Of a DNA stretch of 26,881 nt, positions 14,159-22,514 are shown piece by piece. Every line of letters begins with the position of its first letter. The first letter of the stretch is position 1. The stretch covers positions 1 to 26,881 of IMG/VR virus record IMGVR_UViG_3300006871_000148; one strand, written 5' to 3'. Position numbers and translations under genes: made by a program. Below the pieces are notes generated by a model. The model had not been told where the DNA came from and did no database searches. It saw only the letters and a program-made list of their open reading frames with translations. This DNA comes from a virus.

Positions 14159-14484
14159 GCATCAATAAGCAGATCAGCGCCGCAGAGGCGGCTAGGCAAG
14201 AGGCGGCAGAGGCGTTGTCTGTTGCGGAAAAGAAACTGGCCGACCTTTACGTGCTCCGCAGCATGGAAAAATACGGGATCAAACCCGGCATGCGCGTGCG
14301 CAATCAAAATAAGGAATTTGTTGTTGATGAAATCCGTCCCAAGTCGTGGGACTGCAAGCCTTGGCTCTATGGGCGACAAATCCTGAAAGACGGCAAAGTC
14401 GGTGATGCCCGTCGCAACATCTATGGCGAATGGGAAATCATTGATGACGGCACCTTAAAGACCGCACAGGACACAAAGCTGTGA
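14155..14484 (+). CDS. hypothetical protein, helical N-terminus and SH3-like core
   Basis: A 109-residue protein. Residues 1-40 form an Ala/Glu-rich helix (AAEAARQEAAEALSVAEKKL). From about 45 come beta strands GIKPGMRVRNQNKEFVVDEI and KVGDARRNIYGEWEI, similar to small SH3-like barrels. Start overlaps the previous stop by 4 bp; the stop overlaps the nuclease gene (GTGA). Function unknown; it may partner the nuclease. Confidence 0.65.
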   Translation: MSINKQISAAEAARQEAAEALSVAEKKLADLYVLRSMEKYGIKPGMRVRNQNKEFVVDEIRPKSWDCKPWLYGRQILKDGKVGDARRNIYGEWEIIDDGTLKTAQDTKL

Positions 14485-15140
14485 AATTACCGCCCGTCAC
14501 CTACACGTTCCATCGCAACTATGAGAACTGTCCCCGAAAGGCGTTCCACGTCAACATCGCCAAGGATCTGCCGAAGGAAGACAGCGAGCAGTTGCGCTGG
14601 GGCAACCAGGTTCACAAAGCTATGGAACAGCGCATCAACAACGGCACGCCGCTCCCTGAGAGCATGGCCAAGTACGAGCCGCTGGTTCACTTTGGCAACT
14701 ACAACGTCAAGGCTGAAGTGAAGCTTGGCATCCGCGAGAACGGCTTGCCATGCGGCATGTGGGGCAGCGACGTGTGGGGTCGCGGCGTGATCGACGTTCT
14801 TGTGGCCGAGAAGCCCATGCTCAACACGGCGTTCATCCTCGACTGGAAGACGGGCAAGCGGCGTGAGGAGCCCAAGGAGCTGGAGTTCCACGCCGTCCTG
14901 TTGCGCGCTACGCGCCCTAAGCTGGAGAAGATCACTGGCGCCTACGCTTGGCTGCAAGAGATGAAGCTGGGCCAGTCGCACGACTTGTCCGACACTGATG
15001 CCACGCTGGAGCGAGAGCGCGCAACGAGGCGCGAGATCGAGCACGCATTCAAGTTGGGCTCGGATGCTTTTCCGCCGCGGCAGAATCCTTTATGCGGTTA
15101 CTGTCCGGTCAAGAGCTGCGAGTTTAACAGGAGCCAGTGA
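14481..15140 (+). CDS. PD-(D/E)XK exonuclease, Cas4/RecB-like with probable 4Fe-4S cluster
   Basis: A 219-residue nuclease. The core shows WGNQVHKAME (His45), RGVIDVLV (Asp105) and ILDWKTGK (Asp121, Lys123), the motifs of RecB/Cas4-type PD-(D/E)XK exonucleases. Four cysteines, C17 near the N-terminus and C205, C208, C213 at the C-terminus, match the iron-sulfur staple of AddB, Cas4 and Dna2. Expected role: DNA end processing during replication or recombination. It is the first of three neighbouring enzymes with the VRR-NUC and SNF2 helicase. GTG start overlaps the previous gene (GTGA). Confidence 0.88.
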   Translation: MKLPPVTYTFHRNYENCPRKAFHVNIAKDLPKEDSEQLRWGNQVHKAMEQRINNGTPLPESMAKYEPLVHFGNYNVKAEVKLGIRENGLPCGMWGSDVWGRGVIDVLVAEKPMLNTAFILDWKTGKRREEPKELEFHAVLLRATRPKLEKITGAYAWLQEMKLGQSHDLSDTDATLERERATRREIEHAFKLGSDAFPPRQNPLCGYCPVKSCEFNRSQ

Positions 15141-15379
15141 TGCTGATCGCCCGCTTCTTCACGATTGATGGCGACCGCTTTGATTTCCCGCTCGCCGAGG
15201 GCAACACGTTGCCGCAACTGATGCAGACCGTTTATATGGACGGCTATATCAGCCACGCGCACTTCTTCATCCCCTACGGCGCCATTAAGCAGGTGGTTGC
15301 CTACGAAGCTGCGGTCGCGCCGGGAGGACCAAATCTGAAGGTTGTTCCATTCACATCACCCGAGAAGCCCGCTTCTTAG
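15140..15379 (+). CDS. small hypothetical protein
   Basis: A 79-residue protein with strands MLIARFFTIDGDRFDFPLAE and AHFFIPYGAIKQVVAYE. ATG 15140 has AGGAG six bases upstream and overlaps the nuclease stop (TGATG). The in-frame GTG at 15137 sits too close to that ribosome site. No family recognised. Confidence 0.65.
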   Translation: MLIARFFTIDGDRFDFPLAEGNTLPQLMQTVYMDGYISHAHFFIPYGAIKQVVAYEAAVAPGGPNLKVVPFTSPEKPAS

Positions 15380-15400
15380 CGGTTTCGAAAGGCGGCAGTT

Positions 15401-15706
15401 ATGAAGGGCCTCGAAAAACAAGTAAAAAAAGAATGCCGCGCTTGGCTGCGCTCGATCGGTGCCTATGTCTACTCACCCGTGCCTGTCGGCTACGGCGCTC
15501 CCACGCTCGACGATCTTGTCTGCTTGCGTGGTCGATTCATTGGCATCGAGTACAAAGCACCTGGCAAGATGCCGACCGCACGTCAATCCGCTACCATGAC
15601 CGAGATCCACAAAGCTGGTGGCATCGCGTTCGCCACTGACAGTCTGAAGCGGTGTCAGACCTACATCGGAGATCACCTCCTTGGCCAATACACCCCAGCA
15701 GATTAA
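15401..15706 (+). CDS. VRR-NUC domain nuclease
   Basis: A 101-residue single-domain nuclease. It begins with KGLEKQVKKECRAWL, then GAPTLDDLVCLRGRFIGIEY with KAPG, and a Gln-containing helix (ARQSATMTEIHKAGG). Asp37/Asp38, Glu50, Lys52 and Gln62 form the family's active-site set. Stand-alone phage VRR-NUC proteins can act as structure-specific nucleases on branched DNA. Start ATG follows AAAGGCGG. The 3' end overlaps the next gene by 26 bp. Confidence 0.9.
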   Translation: MKGLEKQVKKECRAWLRSIGAYVYSPVPVGYGAPTLDDLVCLRGRFIGIEYKAPGKMPTARQSATMTEIHKAGGIAFATDSLKRCQTYIGDHLLGQYTPAD

Positions 15707-15980
15707 GCCGTGCCCGTGCTGCGGGCATCCGATGGCCGACGAGCTTGACATTGCGCTAACTCCACTACAGCGCGTCGTGTTTGACAAGGTGCGCGCGGCT
15801 GGAACAGCTGGCATCCATGAGGAACGTGTGCATGTGGCACTGTACGGGAATAGGCCTGATGGCGGCCCGGAGTCGCGCGTAATTAGTATCCATGTTCACA
15901 ACCTCAATGCGCGGATCCGCCGCTACAATTTGCGGATCAAAGCCAAGCACTACGTCTACAGGCTAGAGAATGTGGCTTGA
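15681..15980 (+). CDS. zinc-ribbon plus winged-helix DNA-binding protein
   Basis: A 99-residue protein. CPCCGHP at residues 11-17 is followed by ALTPLQRVVFDKVRAAG and RPDGGPESRVISIHVHNLNA, ending in HYVYRL. The second part looks like the winged helix of response-regulator output domains (recognition helix around SRVISIHVHNLNARI). Start TTG at 15681 has GGAG ten bases upstream. It overlaps both the VRR-NUC gene and the helicase start. Probably a DNA-binding cofactor or regulator of the replication genes. Confidence 0.72.
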   Translation: MANTPQQIKPCPCCGHPMADELDIALTPLQRVVFDKVRAAGTAGIHEERVHVALYGNRPDGGPESRVISIHVHNLNARIRRYNLRIKAKHYVYRLENVA

Positions 15981-17511
15981 CCGGCAACGCAACGTCGTCG
16001 TGTACGACACGCCCGAGTTCGCCAAGATCACGGCGAGCGTGCCGGGTGCTGTCCGCTTGCACAACGGTTACGTCGCTGCGCCGGCTACGCTCTATAATCT
16101 GCAACTGTTGCGCTGGCTTGGGTTCAAGGTGCCGGCGCCCATGGACGAGGCAGGATATGACTGGCCCGGTAAATTCACCCCTTTTCAAGCGCAGCGTGTC
16201 ACTTCCAATTTCCTCACTGTGCATCCTCGTGCTTTTGTTCTGTCCGACATGGGAACAGGCAAAACCCTGGCTGCTTTGTGGGCTGCTGACTTTATTATGC
16301 GCAGTTTGGGGACTGGCCTACGCTGTCTTATCGTTGCTCCCCTAAGCACCCTCCAACGAGTGTGGTCCGATGCCATTTTTCAGAATTTCCTCGGAAGACG
16401 TACTTGCCGAGTCCTGCATGGAGATGCTGCGAAGCGCAGACAACTGCTTTCGCAACCCGCAGATTTCTACATTGTCAATTTCGATGGAGTTGGAGTGCTC
16501 GCAAAAGAGCTTGCTGACCGTGCCGATATTCGGATGGTTATTTGCGACGAAGCTTCAGCATACCGAGATTTCAGAACTAAGCGTCACCGCCTCGCGCGTC
16601 AGCTTTTTGCTAAGAAGGATTACCTCTGGCTGATGACCGGCACACCGACGCCGAACGGCCCGACCGACGCCTACGGCTTGGCCAAGCTGGTCAACAACGC
16701 CTTCGGCGAGACGTTCACCAGCTACCAGGCGCGGGTTATGACCAAGGTGTCGGTGTTTAAATGGGTGCCGAGGAACGGATCGCATGAGACAGCACATCGT
16801 CTTTTACAGCCTAGCATTCGGTTTGCTATTTCTGACTGCATTGATCTTCCCCCTTGCACTACTCAAGCTCGTGACGTCGAGTTGTCCATAGAGCAGGCCA
16901 AAGCCTACAAGGCGATGAAGGCGCACTGCGTCGCGCTCGTCGCCAAGGGGCAGATCACAGCGGTCAACGAGGCAGCGGTCAGGACAAAGCTGATTCAGAT
17001 TGCCTGCGGGGCAGTGTACGACTCGGCCCACGACATTCACTTGGTCGACGCTTCTCCCAAGCTCAAGGCACTGCGGGAAGTGATGCAGGAGTGCAACGAG
17101 AAAATAATTGTGTTCGCACCATTGACATCTGTGATCCAACTACTTTACAAGGAGTTGAAGGAATACACTAGAGCGGTCATCAATGGGCAGGTTGGGCATC
17201 GCGAGCGGTCTGAAACCTTCCGTGCGTTCCAGGACGGTAACGCTGCGCTCCGTGTGCTTATTGCGGACCCGGCGACTATGGCTCACGGGCTCACACTCAC
17301 TGCGGCGACAACTGTTGTGTGGTATGCGCCCATTGGTAGGACCGAGCTATACCTGCAAGCCAACAAGCGAATTGATCGACCAGGTCAGACGAAAGCTACT
17401 ACGATTGTCCAACTTGCCGCGACGCCCGTGGAGCGAGAGATATATCGGCGCTTGGAAGCCAACGAAAATCTCCAGGGACTGACGCTGAAGTTGGCGAGAG
17501 GTGAATTGTGA
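15970..17511 (+). CDS. SNF2-type superfamily 2 helicase/translocase
   Basis: A 513-residue ATPase. Motif I is DMGTGKT (93-99), Ia IVAPLSTLQRVW, II ICDEAS (191-196) and III LMTGTPTPNG (221-230). In the second lobe are IIVFAP, the HRERSETFRAF region and motif VI QANKRIDRPGQT (463-474). This is the compact phage form of SNF2 proteins, thought to translocate on duplex DNA and remodel replication or recombination intermediates. ATG 15970 overlaps the previous gene by 11 bp; GTGA links to the next gene. Codon third positions change abruptly within the gene (see findings). Confidence 0.93.
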   Translation: MWLDRQRNVVVYDTPEFAKITASVPGAVRLHNGYVAAPATLYNLQLLRWLGFKVPAPMDEAGYDWPGKFTPFQAQRVTSNFLTVHPRAFVLSDMGTGKTLAALWAADFIMRSLGTGLRCLIVAPLSTLQRVWSDAIFQNFLGRRTCRVLHGDAAKRRQLLSQPADFYIVNFDGVGVLAKELADRADIRMVICDEASAYRDFRTKRHRLARQLFAKKDYLWLMTGTPTPNGPTDAYGLAKLVNNAFGETFTSYQARVMTKVSVFKWVPRNGSHETAHRLLQPSIRFAISDCIDLPPCTTQARDVELSIEQAKAYKAMKAHCVALVAKGQITAVNEAAVRTKLIQIACGAVYDSAHDIHLVDASPKLKALREVMQECNEKIIVFAPLTSVIQLLYKELKEYTRAVINGQVGHRERSETFRAFQDGNAALRVLIADPATMAHGLTLTAATTVVWYAPIGRTELYLQANKRIDRPGQTKATTIVQLAATPVEREIYRRLEANENLQGLTLKLARGEL

Positions 17512-17708
17512 GCGACGAACCGTGCCCCGAGAAGAAAGGCCACTGTTGCGAAGGCTGCGCGTTCTTTTGTGGCGCCATCTTGGTTGCATTCGTGCTAGGA
17601 ATTATTGGTTTTATCACTGTCGACGCTTGGCAAAAGTGGGGGATTCGCAACGGTTTGGCCGCTTACAACCCAACGACCGGCTACCTCGAATGGAAAGATA
17701 AAAAATAA
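17508..17708 (+). CDS. cysteine-rich single-pass membrane protein
   Basis: A 66-residue protein. The N-terminus holds five cysteines in about 17 residues (CPEKKGHCCEGCAFFC). One transmembrane helix, AILVAFVLGIIGFITV, and a polar C-terminus follow. GTG start overlaps the helicase stop (GTGA) and its TAA overlaps the next ATG (TAATG). The cysteines could bind metal or be palmitoylation/disulfide sites; function unknown. Confidence 0.6.
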   Translation: MSDEPCPEKKGHCCEGCAFFCGAILVAFVLGIIGFITVDAWQKWGIRNGLAAYNPTTGYLEWKDKK

Positions 17709-18094
17709 TGCCAACGACCGCTGACTACATCGGCCAGTACATCAAGCTGCGCAACACGGTTGCGGTGCTCACGGCCGAGCACGAGGAGCGAGTCAGGCCG
17801 TACACCGAGGCTATGCAGGCTTTGGAAGGTATGGTGACCGAGGAGATCAACCGCCTCGGTGGCGAGAGCATCAAGACGGAACAGGGTACTGCGTATCGGA
17901 CAACCGTTCTCGCTACCAAGGTGGCTGACCGCGAGCTGTTCATGGACTTCGTCTTTGACGGGCGCCGCGAAGGGTTCCTGACGTCGGCCGTCGCCAAGGA
18001 CGCCGTCAAGGAGTACATGGACGACCACGCGGGCGCAGTGCCGCCCGGCATCGACGTGACCCTCATTCACAAGACTAACTTCAGGAAAGCGTGA
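17708..18094 (+). CDS. conserved phage protein of unknown function (Gam-like helical, VADRELFMDFV motif)
   Basis: A 128-residue protein: a long N-terminal helix (YIKLRNTVAVLTAEHEERV), then GGESIKTEQGTAYRTTVL, VADRELFMDFVF and a PPGIDVTLIHKTNFRK end. The order helix, IKT-x-x-GTAY, VADR, PPG...NFR is familiar from many phage replication modules, next to polymerases and primases, but I know no proven function. The architecture loosely recalls Gam-type proteins. Start overlaps the preceding stop (TAATG). Confidence 0.72.
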   Translation: MPTTADYIGQYIKLRNTVAVLTAEHEERVRPYTEAMQALEGMVTEEINRLGGESIKTEQGTAYRTTVLATKVADRELFMDFVFDGRREGFLTSAVAKDAVKEYMDDHAGAVPPGIDVTLIHKTNFRKA

Positions 18095-18249
18095 TGCTCT
18101 TTGCGCAGATCACGATGGTGTATATCACAGCACTGGGGACCATCTTGGTTATATGGCTCGCTGTAAAAAAGGAACCTTGGCTGTGGGTTCTTGTCCCTCC
18201 ATGTTGCGGAGTCACCGCTATGTGGATTTCAACTTTTTTCTGGAGGTAA
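18094..18249 (+). CDS. 51-residue two-helix membrane protein
   Basis: The frame reads MLFAQITMVYITALGTILVI, a KKEPW turn, and WVLVPPCCGVTAMWISTFF. That gives two hydrophobic helices joined by a short basic loop, a hairpin membrane protein. ATG at 18094 overlaps the previous stop, with AGGAAA ahead; a GTG three bases earlier is possible. It is too short for a confident function. Confidence 0.55.
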   Translation: MLFAQITMVYITALGTILVIWLAVKKEPWLWVLVPPCCGVTAMWISTFFWR

Positions 18250-18250
18250 A

Positions 18251-19381
18251 ATGAACCAGCAACTTCCTTCCTTCGCTTCGCTTCGCCCCACCTCGCTCGT
18301 TGCCGATGCCATCGGCGGCGTGGGCGGCCAGCGTCCGCCGCACATCAGCATCGACAGCAACCGCTTCTCGTTGGTCGACGGCACGGGCAACGTGCGCGAG
18401 CTTCCGCCCATCGTCAACGGGCAGACTGCCGTCGTCGGCATCGACGTGGTGTTCATCGACGCCAACCCGGTGCCGAGCAAGATCTACTGGGATCCGACCA
18501 AGCCCTACAGCCCCAACTCGTCCGACCCGCCGTGGTGCTTCTCGGACAACGGACAGGCGCCGTCCACGATGGCGATCAAGCCGCAGAACAGCGTTTGCGT
18601 TAGCTGTCCCAACAACGTCATCGGCTCGGCAGTCAGCAAGTTCTCGGGTGCCAACATCAAGGCGTGTCAGGACTTTAAGAAGCTTGCCGCCATCCTGCCC
18701 GGCGATCCCGACCGGATGGTCTTCCTGATGCAGATCAAGCCCGGCAGCTTCAAGAACTGGTCCGCATACCTCGGCTGGCTCAAGACGCAGAAAATGCAGA
18801 ACGGCGCGGCGCCAGACCTGTGCGACGTGGTGACGCGCGTGAGCTTCGAGTCTCAGGGCGTCCTCAAGTTTGAGCCGGTCGCCCTGGTCGATCAGGCTGG
18901 TCCGGTCGGCCAACAGATGGTCGAGGCGTGGTCGAAGAACGTGACCGGCACCTTGGTCGGCAAGGACGACAAGCCCATCCAGGGCATGATTGGTCAGCAG
19001 AGGCCGCAGGGCGCGCTGCCGCCGCCTCCCCAGCCGCAAGTAGTTGGCCCTGTGCCACCCACGCCGCCTGTATGGCCGCAGCAGCCAGCGAATGTGACTA
19101 CCACGATGCAGTCCGAGCCAACCAAGCGCCATCGTGGTCGTCCTGCGGCCGAGCCCGCGCAGCCGGCACCGACGCAAGCGCCGTTCATCACCGGCACGCA
19201 GCAGGTGCCCGCGCAGGGTGCTCCGCTCGCCGATAACGCCATGGAAATCCCGGACTTTCTGCGTCGCGACAAGCCGGCGGCACTTCCCGCACAGTCACAG
19301 ACGATCATGCAGAACACGCCGGAACCGAGCCCCGACCTGGCGGCGAAGCTCGCCCAGGCGTTCAATCTACCCACGAGGTAA
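18251..19381 (+). CDS. conserved phage replication-module protein with cysteine knuckle and Pro-rich tail
   Basis: A 376-residue protein. The folded part (about 1-235) contains VVGIDVVFIDANPVPSKIYW, WCFSDNGQAPS and a four-cysteine set at 96, 116, 119 and 139 (CVSCPNN...ACQDFKKLA), likely a zinc site. From about 255 onward it is Pro/Gln/Ala-rich and disordered, with an AT-hook-like HRGRPAAE. Homologous-looking proteins sit in many phage replication modules; ssDNA binding has been my working guess but is unproven. Start ATG follows GGAGGTAAA. An earlier in-frame ATG lies inside the preceding gene. Confidence 0.7.
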   Translation: MNQQLPSFASLRPTSLVADAIGGVGGQRPPHISIDSNRFSLVDGTGNVRELPPIVNGQTAVVGIDVVFIDANPVPSKIYWDPTKPYSPNSSDPPWCFSDNGQAPSTMAIKPQNSVCVSCPNNVIGSAVSKFSGANIKACQDFKKLAAILPGDPDRMVFLMQIKPGSFKNWSAYLGWLKTQKMQNGAAPDLCDVVTRVSFESQGVLKFEPVALVDQAGPVGQQMVEAWSKNVTGTLVGKDDKPIQGMIGQQRPQGALPPPPQPQVVGPVPPTPPVWPQQPANVTTTMQSEPTKRHRGRPAAEPAQPAPTQAPFITGTQQVPAQGAPLADNAMEIPDFLRRDKPAALPAQSQTIMQNTPEPSPDLAAKLAQAFNLPTR

Positions 19382-19384
19382 GGT

Positions 19385-19687
19385 ATGGCGGAGTTCACTA
19401 GACGCTTGCGGTGGTGTCTCAAGCAAGGCGACCTGACCATCGGCGACCTGCACCACTGGTTCAAACGGCCACGGGCGACCGTGCGGCGTTGGGTGATCGA
19501 CGCCTGCGTGCCGCGCGGCCCGACCGGAAATCATGCCTCCTTGCTCTTGGACTTGTTGGAGAGCAGGATCAAGAGTGGACGGGGCTTCCCCATTCCTCCC
19601 GAGCTGCACGCCCAGCAACGCCCAGGCTATATCCATGAGCAGCGCATTAGCCTTCCTAAAACATATTCTGCCCGCGGAAGGCTATAA
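19385..19687 (+). CDS. small HTH DNA-binding protein
   Basis: A 100-residue basic protein. Its core LTIGDLHHWFKRPRATVRRW is a helix-turn-helix pattern (DL-x-x-WF-x-R-x-x-x-TVR-x-WV). It is followed by a helix LLLDLLESRIKSG and a tail PGYIHEQRI. This type is frequent just before phage primases. Start ATG follows AGGTAAGGT. The 3' end overlaps the primase-helicase by 53 bp in another frame. Confidence 0.72.
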   Translation: MAEFTRRLRWCLKQGDLTIGDLHHWFKRPRATVRRWVIDACVPRGPTGNHASLLLDLLESRIKSGRGFPIPPELHAQQRPGYIHEQRISLPKTYSARGRL

Positions 19688-22484
19688 ATGCGCGACGGTT
19701 ATTACAGAGACGAAGAAGTACAATCGGTTCTTCACGAGTTGCGAAGAACTGGCGCACTTTATTTCGACCGAGGACGCGCTTGGCCGCACTGTCTACCACG
19801 CCTGTGCGAGCTTCAAGACCAACGAGAGCAGGAAGGCCAGCAATGTCCTGTGCGCGAAAACGCTTTGGCTTGACGTCGATGCAGGAGAAGGCAAGCCCTA
19901 CGCCGATGCCTGTGCTGCGTACCAAGCCGTCAATTCGTTCCGGCGAAGACTGGCGCTTCCAGCCCCGACCTATATTAGCTCAGGTTACGGTCTCCATGTG
20001 TATCTACCGCTGGACGAAGCAGTGGACTTGGACACGTGGAAAATTCTGGCTGCAAAACTCAAACAGCTTTGTCATCAGGAACGTTTGGAGGTTGACGAGC
20101 ATCGAACTTGTGATGCGTCGTCAATACTTCGTACTCCCGGCACCAGGAACCGAAAGCACGGCGGAGCCGAGATAGTCACGGTCGGAGAGCTGACCGGGCC
20201 GTACCGGCTGGATGAATTGGGAGCGTTGAATGTTGGACTGTCCATACTGCGGCGCGAAGAAGTGGCAAGTCCATCACCACGCTTGTCCGACGTTGCGCGG
20301 CCCGCGTCACTGTGTCGAATCTCCGAAGCAGCCGGAAATCTCTACACCGATGAACCAGTCAATGTCCACGCGATTGCAGATGGATGTGCTCAACTTGGCG
20401 AGTTGCGCGGACGACTTGGAAAAATTCCTGAACCAAATTGGTATGCGTGTCTCGGAGTCCTTGCGGAAGCTGGAGCAGATGCAATCGCTCATGAATGGTC
20501 TTCTGGCCATCCTACCTACTCTCGACATGAAACTCAAAACCGCCTTGGCCGCGCCCGAGAGTTCGGACCAACCACCTGCGCCAAATTCGAGTCGGTCAAC
20601 GCCAAAGGCTGCGAAGGTTGCCCGCACAAAGGAAAAATCACGTCGCCAATTCAACTCGGACGAGGACGCTTGGGATGCGTGGCTCCTCCAACACCCCAAC
20701 AGCTACATGAGTTTTGTGGATTTCCAACAGCGCCGCAAGACTTCATCCTCGACCAAACCGGCCTCTGGCACCTCTCGGAGCGCGACGACAAGAACAAAAT
20801 CCGCATCCTCGTCTCGTCGGCGCCGATCTACCTCGAAAGCATCCAGACCGGCGAAATAACCGCAGAAAGTTTCAGCCTGTGCTTCAAGCTGCACCTGCCC
20901 AACGAACCAGTGAAGGACTTGACCGTTCCGGCCAAGACGTTCTTCTCGTCGCACGGCATGAGCGAACTACATGGCCGAGGGGCCGTGATCCACGAGCCGG
21001 ATGTTTTCCGCAAGTACGTGCGTGAAGCCATGGACGCCTGGCACACTGATAACAAGCTGGAGATGCGTTACGACCAGTTCGGCTGGAAACACGACGACAA
21101 TGCGTTCCTGTGTGGACAGCGGCTTTACACGGCGCGAAACATCGAACCAACCGTCGGCAGCGACGAGATCAAAACGAGGAGTCAGTATCTTGGACCAACA
21201 AGAACCGGATCAATCTCAGCTTGGTCAAACGCAGCTAACAGCCTCTTTGCTGTCGGATGTGAACCTCAATCTTTTGCTCTCCTTAGCTCATTTGCCGCGC
21301 CACTCATGCGATTCCACTCTACGGGCGAAGGGGGAGCTATTGTCAGCCTTGTGTCGGATCAATCCGGCTCGGGGAAAACCACCGCTCTCGAAGCCGTTGC
21401 AAGCGTATGGGGTCGTCTCAAAGGTGTCCAGCTCACCGACGACGACACCAAAGTCAGCAAAGGACTGACGCTCGGCGTGCTGGGCAATCTGCCGTGTGTC
21501 TACGACGAGCTGTACGACCGCGACCCCGAGGTGATCCGCAAGTTCGTCCTGATGTTCACCAACGGGCGCGACAAGATGCGCGGCACCGTGGACGGCCAAC
21601 TTCGGCACTCCAAAGCCGAATGGCAGACCCTTCTCGTGCTTGCCTCCAACAAGTCTATCGTCGACATGCTGTCCACCATGGACGGAACCGACGCGCCAGC
21701 TTTCCGCCTGCTGGAGTTCATCACCGAGTTCCCCACTTCACTTGAAAAGCGCGGTGACGAGCTTAAGCGCATTCTCGCGGCCAACTCGGGCTTCGCCGGC
21801 GACGCCTACCTGCGCGCCTTGCTGCAACCGGAAACCTTGAGCTATGTCAAGACAGCCCTTCCTGAATGGACAGATAAAATCTGGCAGCGATCGGGACTGC
21901 GCAACGAGCATCGTTTTTGGGTTAGGACTCTTGCTAGTGTCGTGGCTGCTGGCGTACTTGTTCGTCATGTTGGTATATTGGATTTTTCCATTCAGCGCAT
22001 CCTTGATTGGGCCATATCCGAATGTCAAGCGCGGGCCGATGACGCCACTGTCACAGGAAAGCGTGACGCCCAGTCTGCCCTCGCCGACTTCTTTCACACC
22101 CACATCAACGATACTCTGGTGGTACAGGACGAGTGGAAACCTCATACAGCTATTAGACCTCTCGTTACCCCTAAACGAGACCTTCATGTCCGGTTCGAGC
22201 TTAATCCTCAGCGCGCATTTATCACCGAAACTGTGCTTCGAAAGTGGCTCGTCACTAAGGGAGTGAATCGCGCTGCGTTCATGAAGGAACTCAAAGCCCG
22301 CGATATTCTCTTACACGACAAGAAGCGTGTGACGCTCGGCGCTGGCACCGACTTCGCTTCCGGTCAGGTCACAGTGCTGGAGATCAACATGAAACATCCA
22401 GCAGTGAGCGGTGTAGTGGCAAGTGTTACCGAGATGGTGCAGAAGCCGGCTGCGCCGTTGCGAGCGAAACGGCTCAAATCTTGA
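19635..22484 (+). CDS. primase-helicase: archaeo-eukaryotic primase-like domain fused to DUF927-like ATPase
   Basis: A 949-residue replication protein. The N-terminal primase-like part shows LWLDVDAGEG (Asp80, Asp82), SSGYGLHVYLPLD (His121) and CDASSILRTPGTRN (Asp160). A cysteine-containing linker, GPTTCAKFESVNAKGCEGCP, joins it to the C-terminal ATPase. That ATPase has SGSGKTT (578-583) and VYDELYD (Asp624, Glu625). It should lay primers and unwind DNA at the phage fork. Start ATG 19635 is chosen because earlier in-frame sequence is random-looking. GC at third positions alternates in blocks, and a second long frame lies inside (20230-20859). Confidence 0.9.
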   Translation: MSSALAFLKHILPAEGYKCATVITETKKYNRFFTSCEELAHFISTEDALGRTVYHACASFKTNESRKASNVLCAKTLWLDVDAGEGKPYADACAAYQAVNSFRRRLALPAPTYISSGYGLHVYLPLDEAVDLDTWKILAAKLKQLCHQERLEVDEHRTCDASSILRTPGTRNRKHGGAEIVTVGELTGPYRLDELGALNVGLSILRREEVASPSPRLSDVARPASLCRISEAAGNLYTDEPVNVHAIADGCAQLGELRGRLGKIPEPNWYACLGVLAEAGADAIAHEWSSGHPTYSRHETQNRLGRAREFGPTTCAKFESVNAKGCEGCPHKGKITSPIQLGRGRLGCVAPPTPQQLHEFCGFPTAPQDFILDQTGLWHLSERDDKNKIRILVSSAPIYLESIQTGEITAESFSLCFKLHLPNEPVKDLTVPAKTFFSSHGMSELHGRGAVIHEPDVFRKYVREAMDAWHTDNKLEMRYDQFGWKHDDNAFLCGQRLYTARNIEPTVGSDEIKTRSQYLGPTRTGSISAWSNAANSLFAVGCEPQSFALLSSFAAPLMRFHSTGEGGAIVSLVSDQSGSGKTTALEAVASVWGRLKGVQLTDDDTKVSKGLTLGVLGNLPCVYDELYDRDPEVIRKFVLMFTNGRDKMRGTVDGQLRHSKAEWQTLLVLASNKSIVDMLSTMDGTDAPAFRLLEFITEFPTSLEKRGDELKRILAANSGFAGDAYLRALLQPETLSYVKTALPEWTDKIWQRSGLRNEHRFWVRTLASVVAAGVLVRHVGILDFSIQRILDWAISECQARADDATVTGKRDAQSALADFFHTHINDTLVVQDEWKPHTAIRPLVTPKRDLHVRFELNPQRAFITETVLRKWLVTKGVNRAAFMKELKARDILLHDKKRVTLGAGTDFASGQVTVLEINMKHPAVSGVVASVTEMVQKPAAPLRAKRLKS

Positions 22485-22514
22485 CAACGGCTTAAGGCTA
22501 CGGAGGCGAAGAAA

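Noticed and set aside
18218-19177. 319-codon minus-strand frame opposite the Pro-rich replication protein
   Set aside because: Arg/Leu/His-rich antisense shadow of a strongly codon-biased gene.
21844-22266. +1 frame inside the primase-helicase encoding a hydrophobic stretch (IVFGLGLLLVSWLLAYLFV)
   Set aside because: The hydrophobicity follows from T-rich third positions of the main frame; no ribosome site, and the rest is low-complexity.
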